Source: Rhynochetos jubatus | Taxonomy: Eukaryota; Chordata; Aves; Eurypygiformes; Rhynochetidae | Assembly (NCBI GenBank): GCA_027574665.1 | Contig: CM050656.1 | Coordinates: forward strand, 14,707,501-14,771,500 | Direction of reading: 5' to 3' | DNA: 64,000 bases | Shown: piece by piece, positions 21,561 to 34,500 of the stretch | How positions within the stretch are numbered: position 1 is the first letter of the stretch | Layout: every line of letters starts with the position of its first letter | Translations under genes and position numbers: made by a program | Notes under the pieces: model-generated | The model's database searches: none | What the model was told of the DNA's origin: nothing | Seen by the model: only the letters and a program-made list of their open reading frames with translations

Positions 21561-24500
21561 GCTATTACAGTGCTCCATCCATGTGCCTACCACTTTTGTA
21601 ACAGGAACTGACATGAGCAAATTGCCCTAATGAGGTCTGATGCATTATGAAGGCCTGGACAGTCAAAAACTATCCAAAATCTGGTATAACCATCATAAGC
21701 TGCAAATGCCATAGTCATCACTTTCCCAAGTAACCACCACTACGTCACTGGCTATCAGCAATATAATGTGCTTTTCTGCAAATGACTCCATCCATTTTCT
21801 CTTTGTCCTAGCTTCTCTAAGTGCCTTGTGTGGATAATGATATGAAGATATCTGTTATCTTCTGTGAGAAACATTATTTTGAGTCACTCTGCTAAAACAT
21901 GGTTCAGAAAAGTGAAAGAACTCTGCTTTTCTCAAAAGATCCATGAAAAAATATTAGTAAGGGCTTCAGAAGAAGCTTAATTGCAAGCACATGTTGAGAG
22001 GAGAAAAAAAAAAATAAAAAATAAAAGGGCTTTAAGGGGTAAAAGAACCAGGAAGGCATTCCTGGTCACACTTGTTTTCTACTTTTTTCCTTAGAGCTGT
22101 AAGTCATGAAAGAATGAGGAGCTGAACTCATTACCATTTCCACCCTCAGTTCTGGGGGCTAAACGGGGACATTACAGCTGTAGTCAAAGCAAGACAAAAT
22201 TTCAACAGACCTTGAAGAAGTGCCTGTGATCCCAGAGAAGGTTAAAAAAAGATAGGCTAAAAAAAGATAGGCTAAAACTGAACTTCTGTGGGAACTTTTG
22301 TTACTCTGGAAGGGCCTAAGGTTTTCCAGTTATCTGCAAAGCTACACTAAGACAGAAAAGGAGGCAATTGCCTTTGTTCAATAAAGGGTAAACAGTATAC
22401 AAAAGAAGTCACAAAAATAAGATGAAGATTAGGTCAAAAATAATTTGTTGACTGGTAAAGAGACAGAATCCAGAAGTATTTTAACAGGTGTTTCCAAACA
22501 AACCAGTGTTTTATTTATATTGTTATATATCACAGCCAAAGATATTTCTAAAAATACTGGACCTAAGTCAAACTATTGGCACCTTATTATATTTGCTTTC
22601 AGATAAGATCCTGAAATAATTCTGTCCAGATTAGAATACTCCTATTACTAAAAATTACAGAATAAAAGGCCTAGTAGTGGCATTTAGAACTGATAATACT
22701 GAAAAGCGAGCACAGTATAGTGGGTGTGGATTTTGTGTTCACTCTTTGTCTTAATCTTCATGATCTGAATACGTTTTAAACAACGAGTTTCAGTAGAGAT
22801 TTAATGTTACCTGCATACATGAAAACATACCAAGACCACAAACCGTAAATGTGTTAGAACTGTAAGAGAATGATTGTAAGAGAGAGTACTCATAATGGTC
22901 AGGAAACATTCTACACTTCTAGCTGTGACTTTTTAAAACCATATTTTGTTTATTGTATTTAAGAGAATAATCCTCGAGGACATAAGGGAGTATTTTGATC
23001 CCTTTTATAGCATTTGTTGTAAATAAGTCAGTCAAAATATCAGATAGGAAAGATTTGTTTTGTGTTACAGTTTATAAATAGCTTCTGATTTTAAAGCCAG
23101 ATATGCGATTCATCCACAAAACCTTTCTTTCCCAATATGTAATGGAAAATCTAAAAAATGGTAAAATAAAATTATCTCCTCCAAAGATATACATTTCTGA
23201 TTACAGGAATATGTAAGTCTGTGAACTTTGTGAAGCTGAAAAAAATGAAATGAAAGAAATATAAAGACATTTTAGAATAACTATTAAAAGCAGCTCAGTC
23301 ATCAACCCATTTATATACTACAACGCATGTATGTTTTCAGTAACACAAGTATAGATGTTTCGACCACTACTTACATACAGGGGATCTTCCCGTGTAAATT
23401 CACCTGTAGAATTGCAGTCTCAATAATAAACTACGTGTTTTAAGATTACAGGTTATATACATTAATTTGCATAGAAGGAACAAAAAGTCTAATGAACAAT
23501 GGAAACTGCAAGCTAAGTATTTTCTAATAATAAAGACATTTTAAACTTAGTACATCTAGAAGTAAAGAAAAATTATATTACTGTGAACATCACTCCAATC
23601 AATTGCTGAATTTTGTATTCTGAGTCTAGATTTCTATAAATCTAATTTTCCTGGAATTAAATAGCAATGAGTAGCAATAACAATAGTAATAATAACAGTA
23701 ATAGACATAAGAATATCATTAATCATGAGAACATTTATAGAAATGGTTTTTTCAGTAAAAAATGTCTTTTTTCCAAAATCAAACTTTGAGTCCAAAGACA
23801 TTAAGAAAATATTTTCCTCTCTATTTAAACATGCTGGTTTACTCTCAAGATATAAATGGGGAAGGAAGTGTAATTTTCTCTATGTTGCACAGCAAAATTT
23901 GTGTAGAAGGCTCGTGTAGTCTTATAGACAAAGTGTACTCAGGGAAGTATTTTAAATAATTTTGTAGAGGTAGTTTTGGAAAGCTATATGTCTCTGATAT
24001 TTAGGCATCATATAGTTAGGCATCCTTGATGACCAAAAAGGTCCTGTTATCCGGGTTTAGAGTAAGCTGAGCACATTAAAGATTAAACTCTTGTTCTGTC
24101 AAAGTCAATGGGAAAGTCAGTGGGCAAAGATTTCATCCTAGTAATTGAATCTGTCTAACATTAATATATTATGTAAAAAATTATTTTAGTTGAGCTTGTC
24201 ACTAAGACAACACGATGGACAAGCCAGATGATTTAGTCAGTTGGAAACTGTCCTTACAATAGTATGGAGGTAAAATTTTTATTTGAGAACTCCCTTTTTC
24301 TCCAGAATTCAATTATTTGATAAATTCCAAAGATTCTGAATTTGATTATTTCACCAATTTGATTATTTCACTATTTCACCACCAACTTGACCACACTTGC
24401 TTGCTTGTCTCCTTAATCAAACAATAATAACAGAACCTATATTTAATTCAGTATGAACTGTTTCTTATTGAAATTAATGATGTATACAGTTTGAAAAGCT

Positions 24501-24774
24501 GTTGTTTCATTGGCCAGCCATGGACAAAGAATTAAAAAAGTAATAGTAATCATTAAGAGTGTTAATTCCAAATCAACCAACATCACCTTTGATAAATAGA
24601 CATACCCTGATAAATGTTTAAATCTCGTTGAAGCTGATTTCAGGGAAAATCTGGCTGTTAATAGATGTATAGTTGGATTTTTTTCAGTCATCTGACATTC
24701 TTATTCAGGAAATGGAGCAGAAAATGTTTCATTAACAGTGAAAGAGAATAAACCTAGTGAAAAACAAACAAGGA
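21561..24774. other. Noncoding AT-rich DNA with small tandem repeats
   Basis: No gene is seen. Contents: a 15-bp tandem duplication (TAAAAAAAGATAGGC at 22243-22257 and 22258-22272), a degenerate (AAT/AAC)n tract at about 23665-23705, and a short duplication of TTTGATTATTTCAC near 24341-24372. The segment around 24095-24135 (GTCAAAGTCAATGGGAAAG) resembles old sauropsid repeat language but is too short to assign. Confidence 0.45.
22243..22272. repeat. 15-bp tandem duplication
   Basis: TAAAAAAAGATAGGC occurs twice head to tail without mismatch, then TAAAAC begins a third, diverged unit. Slippage at the A7 runs is the likely origin. Confidence 0.85.
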
Positions 24775-24860
24775 ACCGTCACAGGATCAGACATTAAGTG
24801 GGTGAAAACTGGCATAGTTCCATTAAAAATAATGTCACTTTACACCAGCTGAGGATCGGT
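24775..24860. repeat. Ancient sauropsid interspersed repeat fragment
   Basis: The sequence GTGAAAACTGGCATAGTTCC, then ATTAAAAATAATG, then CACTTTACACCAGCTGAGGAT matches a phrase common in turtle, crocodile and bird genomes: a 'GTAGCTCCATTGAAGTCAATGG' block followed by 'TTTACACCAGCTGAGGATCTGG'. I recognise the phrase but cannot name the family or orientation with certainty. Confidence 0.45.
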
Positions 24861-27800
24861 ACCTTCTTTAATTAAAGTTGATTCCAAGATATTAAACAAG
24901 GACTGTTATCAGGCTTTCTGGATTATTGTGTAGCTCTTACCTACACTATTTTAATCAACTGAGTCCAAATTGATCTTATTAAAAATAGATTAACATTCCT
25001 CAATGTATGGTGAGAGCTTAAAGTAAGACAAACATACCCGTGAAGCATAAAACTAGTATCATTTCATTACATGCAGAGGAAATGTCCGACGAAGTTGAAT
25101 GTCCTATTTGTGTGACTGTGAAGTTCACATTAAAAACATCACTTTTAGTGAGACTGTCTTTCCAGCAACTAGGAAAGAGAGTCATAACATTTATCTTAAA
25201 TTGAAGGAGATATCTTGGTACTTCCCCTTTTGATTTCCTTAAGAAAACCCTAAAACTCATCCATTTCCCTTTGCTAGCTTGTGAAACACTTAACAGTAAG
25301 TAAAGTCACTAAGAATAAGACAACAAAGCTAGGATACTTGCTGGTGGAATGATGACCTGGTTATTTTGTATGTTTGGAAATGGATAACGACCAAATTTTG
25401 TAAAAGTAAAACTGACATAATGCACTTCAGTTCAATAGATCTACCTGTTGAAGCCTGACACAGAAAGGCCTCAACTGAGTGATGTTAGTGTGATCTCTGT
25501 AGACTGATACCCTCTTCCTGGTCTGGGCATGCTGGTTTGAGATATTACATCCTCCCCATTGATGCCCAATAACTAGCACATTACCACCCAGCAGCTTGAT
25601 GTTGGCACAAGTCATTGGCAAAGCTGTTTTTGTGAACACTCCCACATACGTTTACAGTAAAATCAGTCCAGTTAACTCAGACCATCTACTTAAACTGTTT
25701 AAATAGCACAGTTGGTTTTGCAACCCACTCCACCATGCAAGAGTGAGAGCAGTAGGCTTCCTCAGAAGGGTAATGATCAATAGCTGCTAGCAGTAAGACC
25801 TTAAACCACAACAGCTGCTTGCAGAGCAAACATCTGTCTATGGCCAGCCTTCCATGGCCTCCTGCTTTCCTCAGCTCAATGGCTATAATGGACCTGAGGT
25901 CTGTGAGCTGCCCAAGAAATTAAACAGACTGGATTAATTTTTGTATAGAATGGATTAAAAGACATAAAGCCAATTTTGTCCTGAGTTGTTCATCATAGAT
26001 ACCTAAGAATGTAAAGTTTGCACTACGCATACTGTGGTGATTGCCCTGTAAATACAGAGAATACAATCTGGCCTCCTATTTTTGTATCTCATTAAAGTTT
26101 CTGTAACTTAGAACCAGTCTATTCATATGTTTTTTAAAGCAATGGATAGACACTTCTAGTCTAGGAAAACTGGAGAGTGTGTATAATGACTGCTCTGTTT
26201 CTGGATTCACATGAACAGGAAAGCCCAGGTCAGCTTTTACTAAGGATAATTGGGTTTACCTGGGAGAAATGTCAGCACAAGTTCTACCCTAACTGCTGTT
26301 GACTTCTTTCAGAATCTTTTTATAATTACTTCTGCAACCTATTGCTTCACTTATTTTGCTTGTCCCCTGCTCTACCTGATGCACAAAGACACAGTTTTAG
26401 GCTGTGAAATCTGGCTTTATATTTAAGTCTATAGGAACTCCTGCTTTTTAATAGGGCACCACTGATTTCATTGAACTTCTAGGGGCCCCCAGATTGAACA
26501 ATATGGCAGCACTCTCTTTACCCTTGACAGGGCATAGCCAACATATCTTCTGTATTGTTGCTCCATATCACACTGAAAAATGTATCCATTCAATTCAGAG
26601 AGCTATTTTAATGCAATGGCTTTGGGAGTAAGAAACCTTACCAAAGTAAAAGGTTAGGTAAAATCCTAAAATGGCAAATAAATAAATAAAACTATAACTA
26701 AACATCTGCTGAACAAGATGATTTTCACCCCAATGGATGTCTTCTCATACATTTCATATAGCACACAACATCAGTGTTCCCAATAAGGAACCTATTCTTC
26801 AGTTAGAAAAATACTTGTCACAATTTACATGGTTCAAATAGGAGGTAGACTTGGCTAGAACATAACAACTCAATTGTAGCTACAGGTAGCTGTAACTCTA
26901 GAAATGTATGTTTTTTCATTAAAAACCTTGAGGGTCAAAGTCATTACTTAACAGCTCAAGACTCACTAAGATACAACCTGAGATAACATTAGAATCATTC
27001 TTTGGTGTACCATGATCTCTGATGCTAATGGGATATAGAACACAGATAAAAGAGAATTAATACATGGACATGAGCTGATAAGCTGGAAAAATTGATTTTG
27101 TTTTCTTTTCTTTCTCCAATATTTCCATGTAAAAAGCTTGTAAATAGACTTCAGTTATTCTTTTTATTTCATGTTTACTGAATAGTTATATAAAGAAATG
27201 GAATTATGGCAAGACTTTTAAAATTCACTTAATTTGTGTTGTTAAAGCACCTTTCAATAAAGACAAGAAAATCCATTCCCAGGAATAAGACTATACTTTA
27301 TCCCTACTTAGATATCAGATATTACAGTCTGTCATGGTTCAAACATAGAGTACATCTCTGCAGGTCTCAATTTGAAAGTATGTTAATAAATCTGAGGAAA
27401 AATCTAGTTTCTCTTCCTATAGAGTAGCTTATTAACTTGAACTCTGGAATCTGAAATGTGATTTAAATAATAAATTGCAGAGCATAGTATCTGCCCATGA
27501 TAGAAGCCTGAGAGATACCCACTGTCACTCTTTTTACTCTTTTTACTAGTGTACAGCAAGCTAATGAGGCCACAAAGAAAAGCAAGGATTGTTTCTCCTG
27601 TACAGTCACTCACCACCCATTTCATTGCATAAATGTCATTGGGATGTACAGACACATTCACTTCCTATAATTAATTTCAAACCCCGAAACCATTAGGAAA
27701 AAATACCACAACATCAAGACCTCAGGAGAAACAGAATAGAACAAAACAAAACAACAAAAATAAGGAAAGAAGATCAGAACATGAAAACAAGGGTTAATAC

Positions 27801-27876
27801 TGGGTTCAAGGTCACTTTAAGAGTTGAAATCTAAAACTTTTTTGGAATCAATATTAGAAAACTGCTAAAAATCAGC
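24861..27876. other. Noncoding AT-rich DNA
   Basis: No gene is seen. Small items: an (AAAT)n patch at about 26675-26690, a 9-bp tandem (ACTCTTTTT twice, 27527-27544), and (AAAAC)n-like sequence near 27733-27755. Confidence 0.45.
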
Positions 27877-27898
27877 TTTTTTTTTTTTTTTTTTTTTT
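27877..27898. repeat. T22 homopolymer followed by ACAG
   Basis: Twenty-two consecutive T, then ACAGAAACC. On the plus strand this mimics a polypyrimidine tract with an acceptor AG. No open reading frame or repeat body adjoins it. Confidence 0.95.
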
Positions 27899-28551
27899 AC
27901 AGAAACCACACCACATTTTTACTGTCCAAGTCACAAAGAAACCTTTCATTATCATAGTGATTTAATACTTATCTGGAAGAAGTAAATTTCTGGAGAAGGG
28001 AGAAATGCTAACTCCAACCTTGGCTAAGAACCTAAGAAAGTAATGAAACCGATGTTGATTGGATGAACAGACATAACATAATTCTAAATTAAAGCAATTT
28101 TTTCAATGCCTTTTACCTTGAACAGAAATCTTAATTGGATCAAGTTATTGAGGGAAAAAAATTAAATGGTTCAGATTTACAACTCATGTGTCCTTTGTAT
28201 TATTATCAAGTTTAACATTGTTTCTAAGCCATTATGGTTCTTCATCCAAATCTGTGACTATACTAACTCCACTGTGGTAAAATAAGTAAGGAACTATAAA
28301 GCCTTTCAAATAGGTTTTGCTACATGATTTTTTTTGAAAATCTGGCCTTTCATTGATCAGTCTGCCACTTGTCTGTTGCATTAGATAAGACAGTAAAACA
28401 CAGGTCATCCAAATAAACAATAAAGTAAACGAGTATTCAAGGCCAGTTTTCAGGGACTGTTATTAAGAGGTAACAATAAAAGATACGTCACAGTCTGCTA
28501 TTGCAGAGAGGTACATTACATTTAATAACAGCATAAAGATTACTATTGTGT
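27899..28551. other. Noncoding DNA, nothing recognised
   Basis: No gene or repeat recognised. A single ACGTCA word (CRE half-site) occurs at about 28485, immediately upstream of the palindrome-bearing segment. Confidence 0.45.
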
Positions 28552-28574
28552 TTGTTAATAATGCTTATTAACAA
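28552..28574. repeat. Perfect 10+3+10 palindrome with facing GTTAAT/ATTAAC
   Basis: TTGTTAATAA (28552-28561), spacer TGC, then TTATTAACAA (28565-28574), an exact reverse complement. The half-sites face each other as in HNF1 sites but are separated by 7 bp rather than one. The TTGTTAAT/ATTAACAA words also fit forkhead or SOX-like sites. Function is inference. Confidence 0.85.
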
Positions 28575-31500
28575 TAAAGTCTTAAATGACTGTTAACCAT
28601 TTGATCTAAAAAGAAAATAAAATCTTATAGCTAAGAAAACACCTTGGTATTTAAGATGAGGTATAACATGAAACATGTTTAATGTTTTGTTTTGGAGCAA
28701 GTGAATAACCATTTCGCTTAGAGTGAAACTATGCCAGATCACAAAATAAAATTCAAAATACAAAAGGCTTGTGATACTGTATAGTTAGTTTTGTCCCAGC
28801 ACAGGTATGGAAACATTTTGAGCAGAAATACACCCTAATTTTAATGAAATTGCATAGGAATAAATTAGCTGAAATTTTTCATCACTATGAAATATGGATA
28901 TTCTCAAATTGCTTCTGGTTCTAATTTGGTTTAGAACTGTATGTTTTTATTTTCTAAAGAGATTTCCTGCTGTGTCTCCCCCAAATTACTATATTTTAGA
29001 GACAGTTTATGTGCATGCATGAATTAGTGTTCATATATGGACTACTCACTATCAAACATTTGCTAGTACAGAACTGTCCAAATTTTAAGCTTTGAGTCAA
29101 ATCTGACACTCACTGGCACTTGGACAAGCATATTAAAGCACATGTTCTGTGTTAACACCCAAATTGGCTTTAACTTTGCATATGTCTTCCTCTATAAATT
29201 TCCTCCTATGGACCAGCTTCCATGAACACAGGATAAAACAGTACTGCAATGATACTTCTTTGTTTCCAAAATACAACAGTGTGTCTGTAGATTATTAAAA
29301 CAAAATGCAGGATAGATAATTTGCTTAGCTTTAGTTGCTAATGTACAATATATTTTCCCATCTCCTCCCATTTAGTGAAATTACTCCAGAAGAAAAATAT
29401 CCCTTTTTATTGAAGTATACTGGATTAAAGTGAATTATTAAAATGCATAAAACAAGACAGTAATGTATAATGTGGTTTGTGACAAAATGTACTGTAACCT
29501 TAACTGTAATTATATCAAATATATTGATTTAAATTTCATAATCAAATTCTGCAGGTAACGATCCATATCTTTGGTAATTGAGTTGTGTGTGCAAATGTAA
29601 TTATAGTAATGGTATAAAAATTTGATGATGCCATCTAGATTAGATTGAACTTTGGGTGTACTTTAAAGAATATGCAGGGATTCATAAAAAATAGGTTTAT
29701 GTGGAACTATATCGTAATACAGGACGGATGTTTTCCTGGGAATGGAGGTTAACCCCTGTTAAAAGTGTGGTAGAAAAAGTTCCAGCCAGGAAAGCATCTT
29801 CAAGTCTTATATTTCTATTAAAGTATAGAACACAGCTGATGCAAGCCTTTGTAGAAGACAGCAACCCCATTTTGCGCATAAGCAACATTAAATTTTTCCT
29901 GAATGGGCTTTTGCAGCCAGCAGTGTATTCTACAGATGCTAAGATATTCCATGCTCAAAACTATTCTGAACTTTTAAAATAATGACCAGTAAGATTACAT
30001 TTTACAGTGTGGAAGGGAAAGGTATTTGATAGTTCTGCACAATGCTGAAATTGTATATAAAATAAGTATAATTGTATAAGAAATGGTATAAAAATAAATC
30101 TAGTCCTTTATATAGTACTGAATGGTCATATGGTCATCTGGAATGATATACATACCCTGGTTTTGTCAGAAAGTTCTCTTTTGATAGCTATAATAATGGT
30201 AAGCAGTGCCTATAGGTTTGCTATAGTTACACATCTCTGTTTCTGAGTAAAAGATAGAAGCCTCAACAAAACTTTAAAAATCTACAGCAAAAAAAAGAAT
30301 GGAAAAAAAGTTAAGAAAAAAGAAAAATTTGAACCCTGTCCCCATTTCTGCAGAAAATTCTTTCCTTTGATATGTTTTCAGCTCAACACAGAAATTATAT
30401 ATCTCAATAGTCATTTACTTAATGGGAACTTGTTGGGGGCATAAAACAAATATTTCATAGAATAAATTACCTCTGCCAAAAAACTTCTGTGACAGAATTG
30501 TTCATACTGAAATTTATGTGTTGAATGCATAAGTAAGTTGAAAAACATGAAAATGGAACAAGTATGTCTTACTTTTCTAAATCTGCATTATTCTCATACC
30601 AAACGGTAGAACTGGATATGTAGCACCATTTTAACTGCAGTATTACAGATACTTTGTCTCAATACTTGGGGGTGAAGATTAATAAAAAAATACAGTTTCA
30701 GATGAATCAAATGTGTTTCTAGAGGATTTGGGATTCAAAAGATGTAGACAAAATTTGAATATGTGTATGGAAACCGGTATGTGGCTATTTAGCTTACTGG
30801 AGTTTTCTTATATCAAACAGAGGAAGAAACATTGTGTGTTTCTGTCATGTCTGACCACGCATACCGTTCAAACATCAAGGTTACCTATTCTTTAGAATTA
30901 AGAAAAAAAACTTATGGAATCTATCTCCACTTTCTAAACCAAAAGATGTCTATATACTATTGGTAAGAGATGATGAAGCTAGAAAAATAAAATAGAGTTA
31001 TTTTACTATTTATTTATTCTGTTTTCCTAACTTTAGTGAGAGAAGACATATTGCATATAGGAGGTATAGAGGTATGAATGCTTGATATAGTTTCCTTATC
31101 TTCCGTCAGTCATATCTGAATAATGAGGGTAAATACAAAAGTTTAACAGAAAAGTCACTGTTCAATAAGAACAAAGTGTTACTTTTATGAAAAAAATTTA
31201 ACAATGAAAAAAAGCAATAGCAACCTTTGTCTGGACAGAGAAGAGAAGTTGACAAGGAACCATATTTCATCTTATTACTTTGCTTGAAACTGCAACTGTG
31301 GTTTGTAGTGGATTTTAAGTTGGGTTTTTTTTTGAGAGTCTATTCATGTTACACAAGAAAACACTAATACTGAATCATGTCAATATAAGATAAATGCATC
31401 CCATATAAATTAAAGTCAGTGACACAAAGTTTAGCCAGGTATAGCAGCATATTTACTCAATTACAAATAAGTTTTACACAGATCTACCTGTAAAAAGAGG

Positions 31501-34500
31501 GGAAATTCTATGTGAATGGTGGCCAGTTTCTTTCATGTCACAGGCCAATAATACCCCTGAATAAGTCATAAGGCATATACTGAGCACTAAACATATCTCA
31601 GCCATTGCATACCATACAGTTAGTATTCATACTGTATTTTTTCTTAAAAAAAGGTGCCAATTAGTCATATATTATAACATTTTGCACTTCGAACCATGCA
31701 AAATGTCCCAGCTACATTCCATCCAAATTTTGATCCAGAAAATCTAAGTTCATGTCTCGTATTTTGGGTAAGAGGATATCTGAATCTCTAAAAGTCTGGG
31801 TTGTTTGAGTTTTATCATAGTTATGGTTCTCCTCACCACAGCACCTACAGAGAATAGAGACTGATTTACTTGCTAATCCCACCTGTTTGTATCAATATGT
31901 ATACAAAATCTGTAACTGTTATGTAGATGTCAAAAGCTTAATCATGTCACTTGATAAATACTCTAAAACAGAACAAGGGAATATGTACTTATTAAACTCA
32001 AACCCAGTTCTTAAACATTTCACAAAGAAAAACAATAGAAATTAATGATTTTTTGTGTACACATAAAATCTAGAGACTAAACAGATTTCTAAGTATTTGA
32101 GACACAAAAAAAAAAAAAAGGAAATGGTTTTTGATTTGAAGGTGAACATTAAGCAAGATTATTTTTTTAACTGGAATTTATAATTAGGTCTCTAAGCTCA
32201 TATTTAACAATTTCTGTGTTTTCCAGTAGGTTGATAACTCTGACTTAATTACAGTGACCATGGAGTGATACAATGGCATGATACAAAAGAAGAGAAAACA
32301 ATTATGAATCATCTTATTTGTCTGATAAGCTTCTGAACAATTTTTTTCTTTTGATGTTTCTTAAATTCTATGCCTATCTATTTGCTAAGAAAATAAACAG
32401 ATACCTCATGAATCCTTGCGAATAAACCCTCCTCTTTTCTAAATTTAGCTTATTCCTCAGAATAAATAAAATTTTCAATTAGGATCATAGGACCAGTATT
32501 AGAAATTCAACAGAAATTATAATATTCAGATAATCTTACTGTGATTATCACAAAAATCTTGTTACTAAATTGATTTTTTTCAGTGAATGAGTGGATTTGG
32601 CCATCATTTTCTTTTAACTTAATACCAGTTCATTTAATCTTTCCTGCCTCTGTAAGTCAGCAAGTTGTCAGAAGCATAACGTGTTTTTCTTGTAATATAA
32701 TGAATTTGAATTTATTAATTTCTCTTTATTGATCTACTCATGAGTCTTAATAATGTAGAATTATCAGAATTTCTTTATGAAGTAATAAGTGGGGTGCTTT
32801 TTGTAGAAAGGCATTTATTTTGTAAGCCAGATTTACAAACACTAAGAATATCACTAACTGAAACTTAAAAGTATCAGAAAAAAACAATTATTAAAAGAAG
32901 AAAACTGACCCTTAAACATTCAGAGGGAAAAAGAGAAATTTAAATTGAAAATTTCTACGAAAAATATTGATCTCTTTTTTAATAAATGCAGTTGTGCAAC
33001 ACAAATGTACAAGTCAAAATAAAGTTTTCTGTAGCTTATCCTAGAAAGAAAATCTTTCTTTTAGGAATAAAATTATAGCCATCAATTTCTTCATTCAAAA
33101 GCTTTCTGAATGAAATCCAAGATTAGCTTTTTTTGCTGAAGCAGTTATATGATTTAGCTGTTCATGCTGCAGTTGTTTCCTAATTATACTTTAGATAAAA
33201 GAATATTTTAAGAGTCTTGCATACTGCAAGCAAAATAAAAACAAACTTATCTCAAAGTTCTTGCTGATCGCTCAGTTTCACGGGCTTTTTTACAGCAAGC
33301 TAAAATAGAAGTTATGAATACCATCCTTTCATTTCTGAGAGACGTTTAACTTCCTTAGTATAAAGCTTTTATTGCCCATTCAGTAGAAATAATATGCAGC
33401 TTTGCACACCTTATAGGCATAAAGCTGTTGAAGAAGCTATTCTTCACAATACTGGAATAAGCCTGATTTCTAAAATCCACAGGTGTCTTTCTCAGGCATG
33501 AATCCTGCTTTTTGAAAGATTAAGCTAAATTATTTAAACAATTCAGTAGATATGTGCATATTCAGTGATACTCATTCATTTCTAACTTTGATCTCTGCAG
33601 TCCCAGTTCAATAAAATATATAATCACATAAGTGGTCATCAACTTAGTGAACTAATGAAAAAAATCCACCACTTAGAGGTGGTGCATAAGCACCTGAAGT
33701 GTATGGGCACTCAAGAACTTACATAATGAAAGGCACTCCTGATTTAGGGGTTGAACCAAGCACCTAGGAGATAAAAGAAAGATTCATTCACACTGGATAT
33801 TTTGTGTTTAGGGTCATCAGTATAATGATGAAATGTGAAACGTGCTGTTGTTCTATACAGACTTACAAATATTTTTACAGCTCATAGAGTATGATTGTGT
33901 ATGAAATATTAACAGCCTAAGGGAGTCTGGAAATAACTGAGGGTCATTACAATGTTGGCAACAAAAAGTATCTAATGTACTTTTTAGAAATAGTGAGAAG
34001 AGGTAAACCTGGGATATGAATACCAAGTCATTAATTGTTCAGGGCCATGTGGATGCTTACTACAAAGTCGTGGGAAAAGAAAAGCAAAGCATAATAGTTA
34101 GGAAACCATTGTCTTAATAGTAGATACATATGCTTACATCCAAAAAGTTATTTTTCAGGAAGTTAACAGCAACATATGCCTACTGCACAGTGTTTTAAGA
34201 TTGCTGTTTATAAGCATTTTGGGTTTTGTTCTCATTTATACACTTGACTTTCATCTACCAGCAAAAAAAGAGCCTAGTTTGTAGTACTTTTAGTCAGTTA
34301 CTAATTGGGTTCAAGCTGTTGCCACTGGAGTCACTCTTATATCTTAATGCATGGCCAGTGGGAGTTCCTTGATAATTAGAGGTGGTAGCTACCATAAAAG
34401 TGTTGAATTTCCAAGAATAGAAATGGAAGCCTGGGTTTTAAATATTGATCCCAAATGTATATGTTCCAAATTTTTTAAAAATTGTCTCACAATTGGGGAA

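Noticed and set aside
29701..29982. Plus-strand 93-codon frame starting MELYRNTGRMFSW
   Set aside because: An open frame on the other strand overlaps it, no family is recognised, and frames of this length occur elsewhere in the window by chance (for example 49037-49348 and 52058-52381).
33640..33775. Possible old sauropsid repeat with a 'CACCTA' cadence
   Set aside because: Too few consecutive matches to any phrase I know; could be coincidence.
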